DNA from: Bacteroidales bacterium UBA3724
GTDB lineage: Bacteria; Bacteroidota; Bacteroidia; Bacteroidales; P3
Direction of reading: 5' to 3'
Assembly (NCBI GenBank): GCA_002371315.1
Contig: DFHL01000015.1
Location: 13,739 to 34,630 of the forward strand
DNA: 20,892 bases
Part shown: positions 14,813 through 20,892 of the stretch, piece by piece
Layout: every line of letters begins with the position of its first letter
How positions within the stretch are numbered: the first letter of the stretch is position 1
The notes under the pieces: generated by a model
The model's input: only the letters and a program-made list of their open reading frames with translations
Told to the model about the DNA's origin: nothing
The model's database searches: none
Program-made: the position numbers and the translations under genes

Positions 14813-17008
14813 ATGAAAAAATCCAATATTCTTAGCCTATTTCTTATGGTGCCGCTCGTTGCGGTGCTCGCCGCCGGCACCATCGTCGAGAAATTCCACG
14901 ACAACGAATATGCCACCACGCACATCTACGGCGCGTGGTGGTTTTATATCCTTTTGGCTCTGGTTGGATGCTTTGTCGTATACTCCATCGTCAAGGAAAA
15001 GATGTGGCACAGCTGGCCACGCCTGATGCTCTACAGCTCTGTGGTCTTTTTGCTCGTCGGCGGCGCGCTGACGGCCTGGACAGGTCAGCACGGCAGCATA
15101 ACGCTCCATCCCGGCGTGCGCACCGTTGCTATCGACACTGGCGACGGCAGCACTTCTGCGCTTCCTTTCGAGGTGGAACTGAAGAACTTCGAGGTGGTTC
15201 CCTATCCAGGAACACACACTCCGATGGACTTTGTGAGCCACGTGGTTGTGGAGGGCGAGAACCGCGACATCTCGATGAACAACATCCTCAAGCATCGTGG
15301 CTATCGATTCTATCAGGAAGACTATGGCGACGACGGTTCGTCGGTCCTCAGCGTGGCTTACGACCCGTGGGGCATCGCGGTGACATATATCGGCTATGTG
15401 CTTATGGCACTTGGAATTATTGGTGTTTTTGTTTCGCCGCGTTCGCGCTTCCGCCAGTTGGCAAAAGGCGCCGCCGTCGTCTTGCTGCTCTTTGTCGGCA
15501 ATGTTGCCTCTGCAGCTCCGCGCACTCTGCCCAAAGCCACGGCCGACAAGATGGGACAGATCTATGTGCTCTACAAGGGGCGCGTATGCCCGATGCAGAC
15601 GTTGGCCAAGGACTTCACCACCAAGCTTAGCGGCAATGCGCGCTACGACGGACTCACGCCCGAGCAGGTGTTCAGCGGATGGATGTTCTACTATGCCGAC
15701 TGGGCCGACGTACCGATGATTAAGATCAAGGGCGACGATGTGAAGACTGCTCTCGAAACCGACTCCAAACGCGTCAGCTTCAACGATTTCCTGGCTCATC
15801 GCGAGCTCTTCGAGGCTCCCAAGGGTATGCCGCCGGCAATGGGTGGCGCTATGCCCGCTGCTAAGGGCGGCAGCAACATCAAAACCAAAACGATGCGTGC
15901 CGCCAGCGAGAAGTTCAACCTCGTTCAGATGCTTCTGGGTGGCAAGTTCGTCAAGCAATTCCCCGTAGCCGACAGCACCGGTGCCGTCAGCTGGTACGCC
16001 CAGAACGACGAGCTGCCGTTTGGCATCCCCGACGACGACTTTTTCTTTATCCGCAAACAGCTCAGCTACTGTCAGGAACTGGTTGTCGAGGGTAACTTCG
16101 AAGAACTGGAACGCGTCTTCGACAAAACCATCAAGTACCAGCAGCAAAGGGCAGGGGAGGTGCTGCCCACGCAAGCACGCTTCCGCGCCGAGCGGCTCTA
16201 CAACAGCCTCACTACAGGCCGCTGGCTGGCAATGCTGGCCGTCACGCTGGGACTTGTTTTCTTCTCCCTGGCCATCTTCACGGCCTCGCGCAACTCCGAT
16301 GGCAGCAAGCAGCGCGGATGGAATCTCGTCACTGCCCATATCCCTGCAGCAATAGTTCTCTGCCTCACGCTGTTTCTGTTGCTCATCTTCGTCCTGCGAT
16401 GGGTGGCTGGAGGCCACATCCCGATGGCTGGCGGCTTCGACAGTATGAACCTTACGGCCATCGTGGCAGGTATCGTTTCGTTGGCTATGGCCCGACGCTA
16501 TCGTATGGCACCTTCCATCGGACTGCTGGCTATGGGCTTTTGCCAGCTGGTGGCGATGATGAGCGGCAGCAATCCGCCCGTGACCCACCTGATGCCCGTC
16601 TTCAGCTCGCCGCTGCTCACGCTCCACGTCACGGTGATAATGCTGTCGTATGCGCTCTTTTTCTTCATCTCGCTCAACGGCTTGGCGGCTTTGTTCTCGC
16701 CCTCGCGTGCTGCCGAAATGCGCCGCGTCAGCCTGCTGATGCTCTATCCCGCTGTCGCCCTGCTGGCCATCGGCATCGTCATCGGTGCCCTGTGGGCCAA
16801 CATCTCGTGGGGCAACTACTGGAGCTGGGACCCCAAGGAGGTATGGGCGCTAATTACGCTGATTGTCTATATTTTCCCGCTGATTGGCTTCCGCGACGAT
16901 GTCCGCCCTGCGGCATTCCACACCTATTGTTTCCTCGCCTTCCTTAGCGTCATCATTACATATTTCGGCGTCAACCTCATCCTTGGCGGCATCCACGCGT
17001 ATAATTAA
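14813..17008 (+). CDS. ccsBA: CcsBA cytochrome c synthase (System II, fused ResB-CcsA)
   Basis: 731 residues, inner-membrane, moves haem to the periplasm and joins it to CxxCH motifs. The N-terminal ResB-like part has membrane segments at about 4-24, 42-60 and 72-90, a periplasmic stretch, and two more segments (about 186-206 and 217-240). A soluble region (about 241-460) includes GQIYVLYKGRVCPMQTLAKDF and a Met-rich loop (GMPPAMGGAMPAAKGG, 338-353). The C-terminal CcsA part has the haem-binding WWD motif WGNYWSWDPKEVW (666-678) and flanking histidines H605 and H703. It is last in the operon, after the di-haem protein that needs it. Gut Bacteroidales usually need CcsBA for nitrite reductase NrfHA; no nrf gene is in this window. 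Confidence 0.94.
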   Translation: MKKSNILSLFLMVPLVAVLAAGTIVEKFHDNEYATTHIYGAWWFYILLALVGCFVVYSIVKEKMWHSWPRLMLYSSVVFLLVGGALTAWTGQHGSITLHPGVRTVAIDTGDGSTSALPFEVELKNFEVVPYPGTHTPMDFVSHVVVEGENRDISMNNILKHRGYRFYQEDYGDDGSSVLSVAYDPWGIAVTYIGYVLMALGIIGVFVSPRSRFRQLAKGAAVVLLLFVGNVASAAPRTLPKATADKMGQIYVLYKGRVCPMQTLAKDFTTKLSGNARYDGLTPEQVFSGWMFYYADWADVPMIKIKGDDVKTALETDSKRVSFNDFLAHRELFEAPKGMPPAMGGAMPAAKGGSNIKTKTMRAASEKFNLVQMLLGGKFVKQFPVADSTGAVSWYAQNDELPFGIPDDDFFFIRKQLSYCQELVVEGNFEELERVFDKTIKYQQQRAGEVLPTQARFRAERLYNSLTTGRWLAMLAVTLGLVFFSLAIFTASRNSDGSKQRGWNLVTAHIPAAIVLCLTLFLLLIFVLRWVAGGHIPMAGGFDSMNLTAIVAGIVSLAMARRYRMAPSIGLLAMGFCQLVAMMSGSNPPVTHLMPVFSSPLLTLHVTVIMLSYALFFFISLNGLAALFSPSRAAEMRRVSLLMLYPAVALLAIGIVIGALWANISWGNYWSWDPKEVWALITLIVYIFPLIGFRDDVRPAAFHTYCFLAFLSVIITYFGVNLILGGIHAYN

Positions 17009-17231
17009 AACAGATGCTCCTGTGCTATTCCAAAGTCACCCGCGGAAAAGGCTCGATGTTGAATTATTTGATAACCGTGGCAATAAAAGCGGGAGGGATG
17101 CGTTATTGTGGGCGTAAATGATTTTTCGAATGAAAGATAAATTTATTTGTAAATGCTTTGATTCTGACTCAATTTGTTTCTCAGCACAATAAAATTCACG
17201 GCGACACGTTATTAAGCAAAAAAGATTGATT
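17009..17231. other. intergenic region before the first toxin-antitoxin module
   Basis: The gap is AT-rich in its second half. No perfect TAnnTTTG element was found; several TTTG words occur at 17146-17180. A 35-codon open frame (17014-17121) is present but has no recognisable features, so no gene is called. Confidence 0.5.
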
Positions 17232-17498
17232 ATGGAAACAACAAATGCAGCAGACATCGCGCGGATGAATGCGGAATTCTACCGCAACCTCGGCATAGTG
17301 GCCGAGGACGAGGCGATGCTCGAAAAGGTCTACAGATACGTTCACCGGCTGGCCAAACAGCTGATTGACGACCCCACGCGAATGTCCGAAAAGGATTATT
17401 TCGCTATGCTTGACAGGTCGAAGGCTCAGGCCCAGGAAGGAAAGGTGTACCGCTTCGACGATAAGGGGAAGATGATGGACTGGCTCAACACACTCTGA
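17232..17498 (+). CDS. antitoxin of a YoeB-type module
   Basis: 88 residues from the ATG at 17232 (METTNAADIARMNAEFYRN). It is mostly helical and charged, with the pattern EDEAMLEKVYRYVHRLA that is frequent at the N-terminus of Bacteroidota antitoxins, and a C-terminal stretch (GKVYRFDDKGKMMDWLNTL) likely to wrap the toxin. I do not see a YefM/Phd N-terminal DNA-binding pattern, so the family is uncertain; the call rests mainly on position 3 bases before a clear YoeB toxin. A TTG start two codons earlier (17226) is possible but less likely. Confidence 0.75.
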   Translation: METTNAADIARMNAEFYRNLGIVAEDEAMLEKVYRYVHRLAKQLIDDPTRMSEKDYFAMLDRSKAQAQEGKVYRFDDKGKMMDWLNTL

Positions 17499-17501
17499 AC
17501 A

Positions 17502-17774
17502 ATGTACAGCATCGTTTACACCGAAGAGGCGAAGACTCATATCGCGTTTCTGCGCAGGAACGAACCGGCGGCCTTCAAGAAGGTGACTCAGCTGCTGCTC
17601 GAACTGTGCGACCATCCCACCACCGGCACAGGTCACCCGGAGCAGCTGAAAGGCGGGCAGGGCGAGCGGTGGAGCCGACGTATCACACAGAAGCACCGCC
17701 TTGTCTACGAGATACACGACACCGAGGTTCTTGTACTCGTCCTCGCTGCATACGGACATTACGGAGACAAATGA
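17502..17774 (+). CDS. yoeB: YoeB/Txe-family mRNA interferase toxin
   Basis: 90 residues, close to the 84 of E. coli YoeB. It is a ribosome-dependent endoribonuclease that cuts mRNA in the A site. The conserved block GTGHPEQLKGGQ, WSRRITQKHRLVYEI and AYGHYGDK aligns directly with E. coli YoeB, and the catalytic residues are all kept: E47 (E46), R66 (R65), H86 (H83) and Y87 (Y84). It should therefore be active. It starts 3 bases after the antitoxin stop, in a bicistronic unit that normally represses itself through the antitoxin-toxin complex. Confidence 0.93.
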   Translation: MYSIVYTEEAKTHIAFLRRNEPAAFKKVTQLLLELCDHPTTGTGHPEQLKGGQGERWSRRITQKHRLVYEIHDTEVLVLVLAAYGHYGDK

Positions 17775-17787
17775 ACGTAATTGGACA

Positions 17788-17969
17788 TAACTCGCTGATT
17801 TTCCCTCTATGGATTGCACAAGAAATCGGAGAAGATGAAGGAACTGCCGGTGGCCGTTCCGATAGCACAGCGGAGAACAAAAAGGAACTGCCGGTGGCCG
17901 TTCCGATAGCGCAGCGGAGAACAAAAATTTCCTCTTTGTTTCTTATTCATTTGCCTGCACCTGCCGCAA
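17788..17969 (+). repeat. direct repeat A, downstream of the yoeB module
   Basis: This segment starts with TAACTCGCTGATTTT (17788-17802), then TGCACAAGAAATCGG (17815-17829), then two 44-nt units, then a 43-base end (17927-17969). The beginning and end recur downstream of the second toxin gene (18543-18639); the end block matches in 41 of 43 bases. The second toxin-antitoxin pair lies between the two copies. Confidence 0.85.
17838..17925 (+). repeat. 44-nt tandem duplication, each unit a small hairpin
   Basis: 17838-17881 and 17882-17925 are identical except for one base (A/G at 17867/17911). Each unit contains the near-palindrome GGAACTGCC GGT GGCCGTTCC. The duplication is present in repeat A but absent from the sister copy at 18543-18639. 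Confidence 0.9.
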
Positions 17970-17995
17970 GAACTAACACTATATTAAAATTGCAT

Positions 17996-18026
17996 TTTGT
18001 CAATCCGATAATTCTTCGTAATTTTG
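17996..18026 (+). promoter_or_regulatory. promoter of the second toxin-antitoxin module
   Basis: TTTG (17996-17999), a 19-base spacer and TAATTTTG (18019-18026) match the Bacteroidota consensus exactly. It lies 26 bases before the antitoxin ATG at 18052. Confidence 0.85.
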
Positions 18027-18051
18027 CAAATCGAAAACAATACAATCTGAT

Positions 18052-18240
18052 ATGGAATCTGTAGCAGCAATAGAAGGACCAAAGGCAGTGCGTACCGCGC
18101 ATTCGGCACGCGGTCGAAAGCCCATCGGCACAACACAAAGTGTCGACAAAACGCCTGAAAGCGAGTTGATGACGGTGGAAGAGTATTTTGACGAGGTTTG
18201 GCAACGCTACCTTGAGAAATATGAAAAGCTACAGGCTTAG
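18052..18240 (+). CDS. small antitoxin of a RelE/ParE-type module
   Basis: 62 residues. The N-terminal half is basic and probably flexible (GPKAVRTAHSARGRKPIG), and the C-terminal half has an acidic helix (MTVEEYFDEVWQRYLEKYEKLQA) typical of the toxin-binding end of short Bacteroidota antitoxins. The promoter just upstream confirms the start. It overlaps the toxin gene by 20 bases, which suggests coupled translation. No family name is recognised, so the call rests on size, helix pattern and neighbour. Confidence 0.8.
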   Translation: MESVAAIEGPKAVRTAHSARGRKPIGTTQSVDKTPESELMTVEEYFDEVWQRYLEKYEKLQA

Positions 18241-18529
18241 AATTTCCCGCAGGGCGAGGCTCGACATCGAAGACCTGACCGACTTTCTGCTCACGGTGAT
18301 GAGTATCGAGGGCGCACGTAGGTATCTCGATATGATGATTGCCGAAGTGCAGTCGCTCTCTGTGTATGCCGACCTGTACCGGCCGAGCACGATGGCCGAC
18401 ATTCGGCAATACCATCCCAAGGCCCGCCGAATGGTGAGCCATAACCGCCGCTGGTGTTTCATATTCCATGTAGAGGATGATATGGTCATTGTCGACCGTA
18501 TCCGCCCGTCCAAGATGATAGCCCGATGA
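18221..18529 (+). CDS. RelE/ParE-superfamily toxin
   Basis: 102 residues from the ATG at 18221, inside the end of the antitoxin gene. The fold signature is a first strand YRLRISRRARLDIEDLTDFL, a helical hairpin (GARRYLDMMIAEVQSL), then strands HNRRWCFIFHVEDDMVIVDRIRP. The pattern 'A-x-x-D-I-x-x-L' and the terminal V-x-R-I are typical of ParE/RelE-type proteins; it is not a YoeB, as the HRLVY and terminal HY motifs are missing. Whether it targets gyrase (ParE) or mRNA (RelE) cannot be told. An in-frame ATG at 18188 would extend it into the antitoxin without added homology. Confidence 0.85.
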   Translation: MKSYRLRISRRARLDIEDLTDFLLTVMSIEGARRYLDMMIAEVQSLSVYADLYRPSTMADIRQYHPKARRMVSHNRRWCFIFHVEDDMVIVDRIRPSKMIAR

Positions 18530-18542
18530 ATGCCAATGTTTG

Positions 18543-18639
18543 TAACTCGCTGATTTTTACCCCCCCCCACAAAATGCACAAGTAATCGTCGGGAGGATTT
18601 CCTCTTTGTTTTTAATTCATTTGCCTGCACCTGCCGCAA
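18543..18639 (+). repeat. direct repeat A', downstream of the second toxin gene
   Basis: This segment starts with TAACTCGCTGATTTT (18543-18557), carries a run of nine C (18560-18568), then TGCACAAGTAATCGT and the 43-base block 18597-18639 shared with 17927-17969. It lacks the 44-nt tandem units of the first copy. Confidence 0.85.
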
Positions 18640-18687
18640 TGCTGCGGCGGGGCGGGATTGGTTTGTAATTTTTAAAATAAATTGAAT

Positions 18688-19347
18688 ATGAAGAAACTCT
18701 TTTTGCTCGGCGCGATGGTGTGCGCCCTCGGAATGATGACCGCCTGCAAGAGCGGGACAACTAATGACAACAACAGCGGTTGGGTCGACCTCGGATTGCC
18801 CAGCGGATTGCTGTGGGCAACGTGCAATGTGGGTGCGGACACACCCGAAGAGTTCGGCGACTATTTCGCTTGGGGCGAGACACAGCCCAAGGACGAGTAC
18901 ACGTGGGACAACTATCGCTTTGGGAGCGACGAGACACATCTTACAAAGTATTGCAGCCAGCCGCAGTATGGCCTCGACGGATTCACCGACTCGCTGACAA
19001 CCCTCAATGCCGAGGACGACGCAGCCGCCAGCCTCGGCGACGGTGCGCGCACCCCGACACGCGAGGAATGGCAGGAGCTGATGGACAACACCACGAGCGA
19101 ATGGACGACCCAAAACGGTGTCAAAGGAATTAAGTTCACAGCCTCCAACGGTAATGCGATTTTCCTGCCCGCCGCTGAATGCAAGCCACACTGCCACGAC
19201 AACACGGGCTACTACTGGTCGTCATCGCTCATCCCCGATGTCTCCTTCGGCCCATACCTTTTCGCCTTCGCAGAGAACGGCAAAGAGATTAACGACAACT
19301 TCTTCCGCTGCTGCGGGTTCACGGTTCGTGCCGTCCGCGCCAAATGA
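18688..19347 (+). CDS. FISUMP/DUF1566-like lipoprotein
   Basis: 219 residues from the ATG at 18688. The signal peptide ends in the lipobox MMTA-C (C20). The mature part begins with WVDLGLPSGLLWATCNVGAD, then FGDYFAWGETQPK, RTPTREEWQELMDN, GIKFTASNGNAIFLPAA and GYYWSSS, and ends FTVRAVRA. This is the repeated 'Fibrobacter succinogenes major paralogous' type of domain, very common in Bacteroidales surface or periplasmic lipoproteins and C-type-lectin-like in pattern; its ligand is unknown. KSGT follows the cysteine, so it lacks the acidic export-like stretch of the imelysin and cytochrome lipoproteins. A TTG two codons upstream is less likely as start. The nearest -7-like word is the imperfect TAATTTTT. 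Confidence 0.85.
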   Translation: MKKLFLLGAMVCALGMMTACKSGTTNDNNSGWVDLGLPSGLLWATCNVGADTPEEFGDYFAWGETQPKDEYTWDNYRFGSDETHLTKYCSQPQYGLDGFTDSLTTLNAEDDAAASLGDGARTPTREEWQELMDNTTSEWTTQNGVKGIKFTASNGNAIFLPAAECKPHCHDNTGYYWSSSLIPDVSFGPYLFAFAENGKEINDNFFRCCGFTVRAVRAK

Positions 19348-19364
19348 TTTTGAAACCGCCCGTC

Positions 19365-19612
19365 GCAGGGGCGCAAAAGTATGTTTTGGAATTGAAACAA
19401 GGTATTGCAGGGGTGCAAAAGTATGTTTCGGAATTGAAACATGGTGTTGTAGGGGTGCAAAGGTATGTTTTGAAAATGAAACAAGGTTTCGCAGGTTGCG
19501 AAAGTGCCTTTCGGAATGAAAACAGTGTTTTGCAGGGTTGCAACGGGGTGTTTTGAAACGAAAACATAGTTTTGCAGAGCTGCAATGCGGCCTCTCGGAA
19601 TGAAATATTAAC
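19365..19612. repeat. 42-nt tandem repeat, five full units and a decayed sixth
   Basis: Units start at 19365, 19407, 19449, 19491, 19532 and 19574. The first three are nearly identical (GCAGGGGTGCAAAAGTATG, then TTTTGGAATTGAAACAAGG), and the last three are increasingly diverged. There are no unique spacers. The plus strand has an open frame (19344-19556) with 14-residue repeats (GVQKYVSELKHGVA) that overlaps the lipoprotein stop as ATGA, but other frames are open too. On the minus strand units 1-3 each contain a TAnnTTTG word. Confidence 0.85.
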
Positions 19613-19628
19613 AACGTAATACCACAAA

Positions 19629-19749
19629 GATATGGAAGCAATCAAATAGAGCCGCAAGAAGGGCGGCAAGGAGAACGAGCCGGAGACCGTCGCCGAGGCA
19701 TAGCACCGCGTGGGCGGACATAAACGCCGCCCACAGGACATAGGTCAAG
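19629..19749 (+). other. structured or decayed coding region before the terminator
   Basis: On the plus strand, ATG at 19632 opens a frame that reads MEAIK, TAG, SRKKGGKENEPETVAEA, TAG, HRVGGHKRRPQDIGQDKR. Codon usage resembles that of real genes here (GGC, AAG, GAG, GCC), but there are two in-frame amber stops. A perfect 8-bp stem (GTGGGCGG 19710-19717 / CCGCCCAC 19727-19734) lies inside, and a strong terminator follows. It may be a small RNA or a decayed small gene. The minus strand also has an open 63-codon frame (19608-19799) with hydrophobic residues, which I consider less likely. Confidence 0.4.
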
Positions 19750-19787
19750 ACAAGCGAGACCCTGCGGGGCCTCGCTTGTTTTATTTG
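19750..19787 (+). terminator. rho-independent terminator
   Basis: A 9-bp perfect outer stem (ACAAGCGAG / CTCGCTTGT) with a paired CCC/GGG inside is followed by TTTATTTG on the plus strand. It shows that a plus-strand transcript crosses the region after the 42-nt repeats. There is no T-run on the minus-strand side. Confidence 0.85.
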
Positions 19788-19903
19788 TTGATTAGCCATT
19801 GAACGTTCGTTAATCACACGGATAAGTTCCTGTACATTTACGTGATGGCAAGAGGAGCATCCGCCGGCATGGGGTTTTCGTTGTCCAATGGGGCAGCAGG
19901 CGA
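19788..19903. other. short gap between terminator and hydrolase stop
   Basis: No gene, repeat or terminator for the minus-strand hydrolase gene is visible here. Confidence 0.5.
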
Positions 19904-20845
19904 TTATTTGCGCTGCCGGAACATCCAGTCGCGCACGGCGGCAAGCTTGTAGCCGTAGTCGAACGAGGCCATATGCTCCATAGCGCGTCCCGATGTGGGT
20001 AGCACGCTGCCGGTCTCCCAACGGATGAAGTTGATGTCCGAGCCACGGGCAATCAGTTCTTCGGCCAGCCGTTCCTGCTCCTCGGCGGGCAACTTGGCGC
20101 TCCACGATGCGGAGTCGACGCGGGCGCCATTCTCCTGCAGCACCTTGGCCAGACCCTGCATCCCACCCGATGCTTTCTGGTCGCCACCAGCCACGATGTA
20201 GAAGAAGCGCTTCTTGCCGAAATGCTGCATCTTCGAGGTGTCCCACTGGCTGCTGACGAAGAGCGAGGCGGCGAAGAGGTCGGGATGCACGATGTTGAAA
20301 TAGAACGACATCATACCGCCCATCGACTGGCCGGTGGTGTAGAGGCGGTTGGTGTCGACGTTGTACTGCCGGCAGACGTCAGCGAGCAGGCGGATGGTCA
20401 TCTCCACCTCGTCGGTGGTGCTCCAGTCGTCCTGCACGGCCCAGTCGGTGTATTGCGGCACCAGCACGAACGAGGGGTGCAGCCGTTGGTCGCGGTCGGA
20501 GGCGAACTCAAGCGCACCGTAGCCCTGCGTGAGCGGCGCCGTCACCTCCTTGCCAACGGTGCTGGCGTCGGCCATAAAGAGCACCAGCGGATAGCCCTGC
20601 GTCCCGTCGTAGCCCTCGGGCACCAGCAGGTTGTACTCCATCGTCTTGCCCGTCTGTGGGTCGTTGAAGGTCAGCTGCTTGAACTTGCCCAACGTCTCTT
20701 GCTTCAGCCGGACAAACGTGCTGTCGGCCTCCTTGTCAATCTCAATGTGGCCACCTTGGCGAGGCCCACTTTCGCCGCCCTTCTTGGGGCCGCAGGCCGT
20801 CAGGCACAACAATGCCGCCGCCATCATTATCGTTGCTTTCTTCAT
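19904..20845 (-). CDS. alpha/beta-hydrolase lipoprotein (PHB-depolymerase/esterase-like)
   Basis: 313 residues from the ATG at 20845. The lipobox is CLTA-C (C18), followed by GPKKGG without an acidic stretch, so it probably stays in the periplasm. The hydrolase fold has MEYNLLVPEGYD and YPLVLFMADAS (oxyanion region), VPQYTDW, the nucleophile elbow GQSMGG (S174), D222 in YIVAGGDQKAS and H291 in EHMASFDYG, giving a plausible S174-D222-H291 triad. The pattern of DTNRLYTTGQSMGG and WDTSK is that of feruloyl-esterase/PHB-depolymerase-like 'prolyl oligopeptidase family' proteins of Bacteroidales, which often release acyl groups from plant polysaccharide. The substrate cannot be determined, and no polysaccharide-utilisation genes are visible nearby. 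A TTG at 20851 is an unlikely start. Confidence 0.9.
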   Translation of the reverse strand: MKKATIMMAAALLCLTACGPKKGGESGPRQGGHIEIDKEADSTFVRLKQETLGKFKQLTFNDPQTGKTMEYNLLVPEGYDGTQGYPLVLFMADASTVGKEVTAPLTQGYGALEFASDRDQRLHPSFVLVPQYTDWAVQDDWSTTDEVEMTIRLLADVCRQYNVDTNRLYTTGQSMGGMMSFYFNIVHPDLFAASLFVSSQWDTSKMQHFGKKRFFYIVAGGDQKASGGMQGLAKVLQENGARVDSASWSAKLPAEEQERLAEELIARGSDINFIRWETGSVLPTSGRAMEHMASFDYGYKLAAVRDWMFRQRK

Positions 20846-20892
20846 ATCCAAAACGGAGTGTTTCGAGCCGCAGCTCTGGTCTCTGCCAAGAC

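Noticed and set aside
14813..17008. Link of ccsBA to nitrite reductase NrfHA
   Set aside because: No nrf gene is present in the window; the only c-type cytochrome here is the adjacent di-haem lipoprotein.
17014..17121. 35-codon frame between ccsBA and the antitoxin gene
   Set aside because: It is too short to judge, with no recognisable motif and no promoter. It is left as unannotated.
19365..19612. Possible CRISPR array because of regular repeats containing GAAAC
   Set aside because: The 42-base units are contiguous, without unique spacers, and decay gradually. There are no cas genes in the window.
19608..19799. 63-codon minus-strand frame with hydrophobic segments
   Set aside because: It runs against the plus-strand terminator at 19750-19787 and has no promoter or family match. 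It could be revived by homologues.

Overview
The window looks like chromosomal DNA of a GC-rich (well above 50% GC by eye) uncultivated Bacteroidales, probably gut- or rumen-associated. The evidence is Bacteroidota-type promoters (TTTG, 19-21 nt, TAnnTTTG) before several genes, absence of obvious Shine-Dalgarno sites, lipoproteins with a cysteine lipobox, a FISUMP-like lipoprotein, a Bacteroidota-type fused CcsBA, a DUF4143-type AAA ATPase and DUF4160/DUF2442 pairs. I cannot name the species. No rRNA, tRNA, IS transposase, phage gene or CRISPR array is visible.

Layout. 187-1587 encodes a secreted protein with a YD-like repeat body and a Lys/Glu/Ala-rich helical tail. It is followed by a 47-bp perfect inverted repeat and a radical SAM gene (1902-2993). 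The minus strand then carries housekeeping genes: serS, a 55-residue 2[4Fe-4S] ferredoxin (4594-4761) and gpsA. pepD (6220-7665) is on the plus strand. A bidirectional terminator separates it from an overlapping DUF4160-DUF2442 pair on the minus strand. An AAA/DUF4143 ATPase (8624-9754) follows, with a duplicated promoter-leader palindrome in front of it. Next come about 680 bases without a convincing gene, filled with hairpins and short tandem repeats.

The main accessory locus is 10431-17008: outer-membrane beta-barrel, imelysin lipoprotein, di-haem DUF1111-type lipoprotein and CcsBA cytochrome c synthase. This reads as one unit: a barrel in the outer membrane, two lipoproteins that may sit on the cell surface, and the dedicated machine that attaches haem to the cytochrome. 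A metal (probably iron) redox or acquisition role is the best guess.

After it come two toxin-antitoxin modules (YoeB type at 17232-17774, RelE/ParE type at 18052-18529) whose downstream sequences are copies of each other, then a FISUMP-like lipoprotein, a six-unit 42-nt tandem repeat, a structured region ending in a strong terminator, and a minus-strand alpha/beta-hydrolase lipoprotein (19904-20845).

A recurring oddity is that many intergenic gaps contain short tandem repeats (units of 6-11 nt), often arranged as inverted arms of a hairpin. The first 186 bases hold no convincing gene apart from the promoter of the first CDS.
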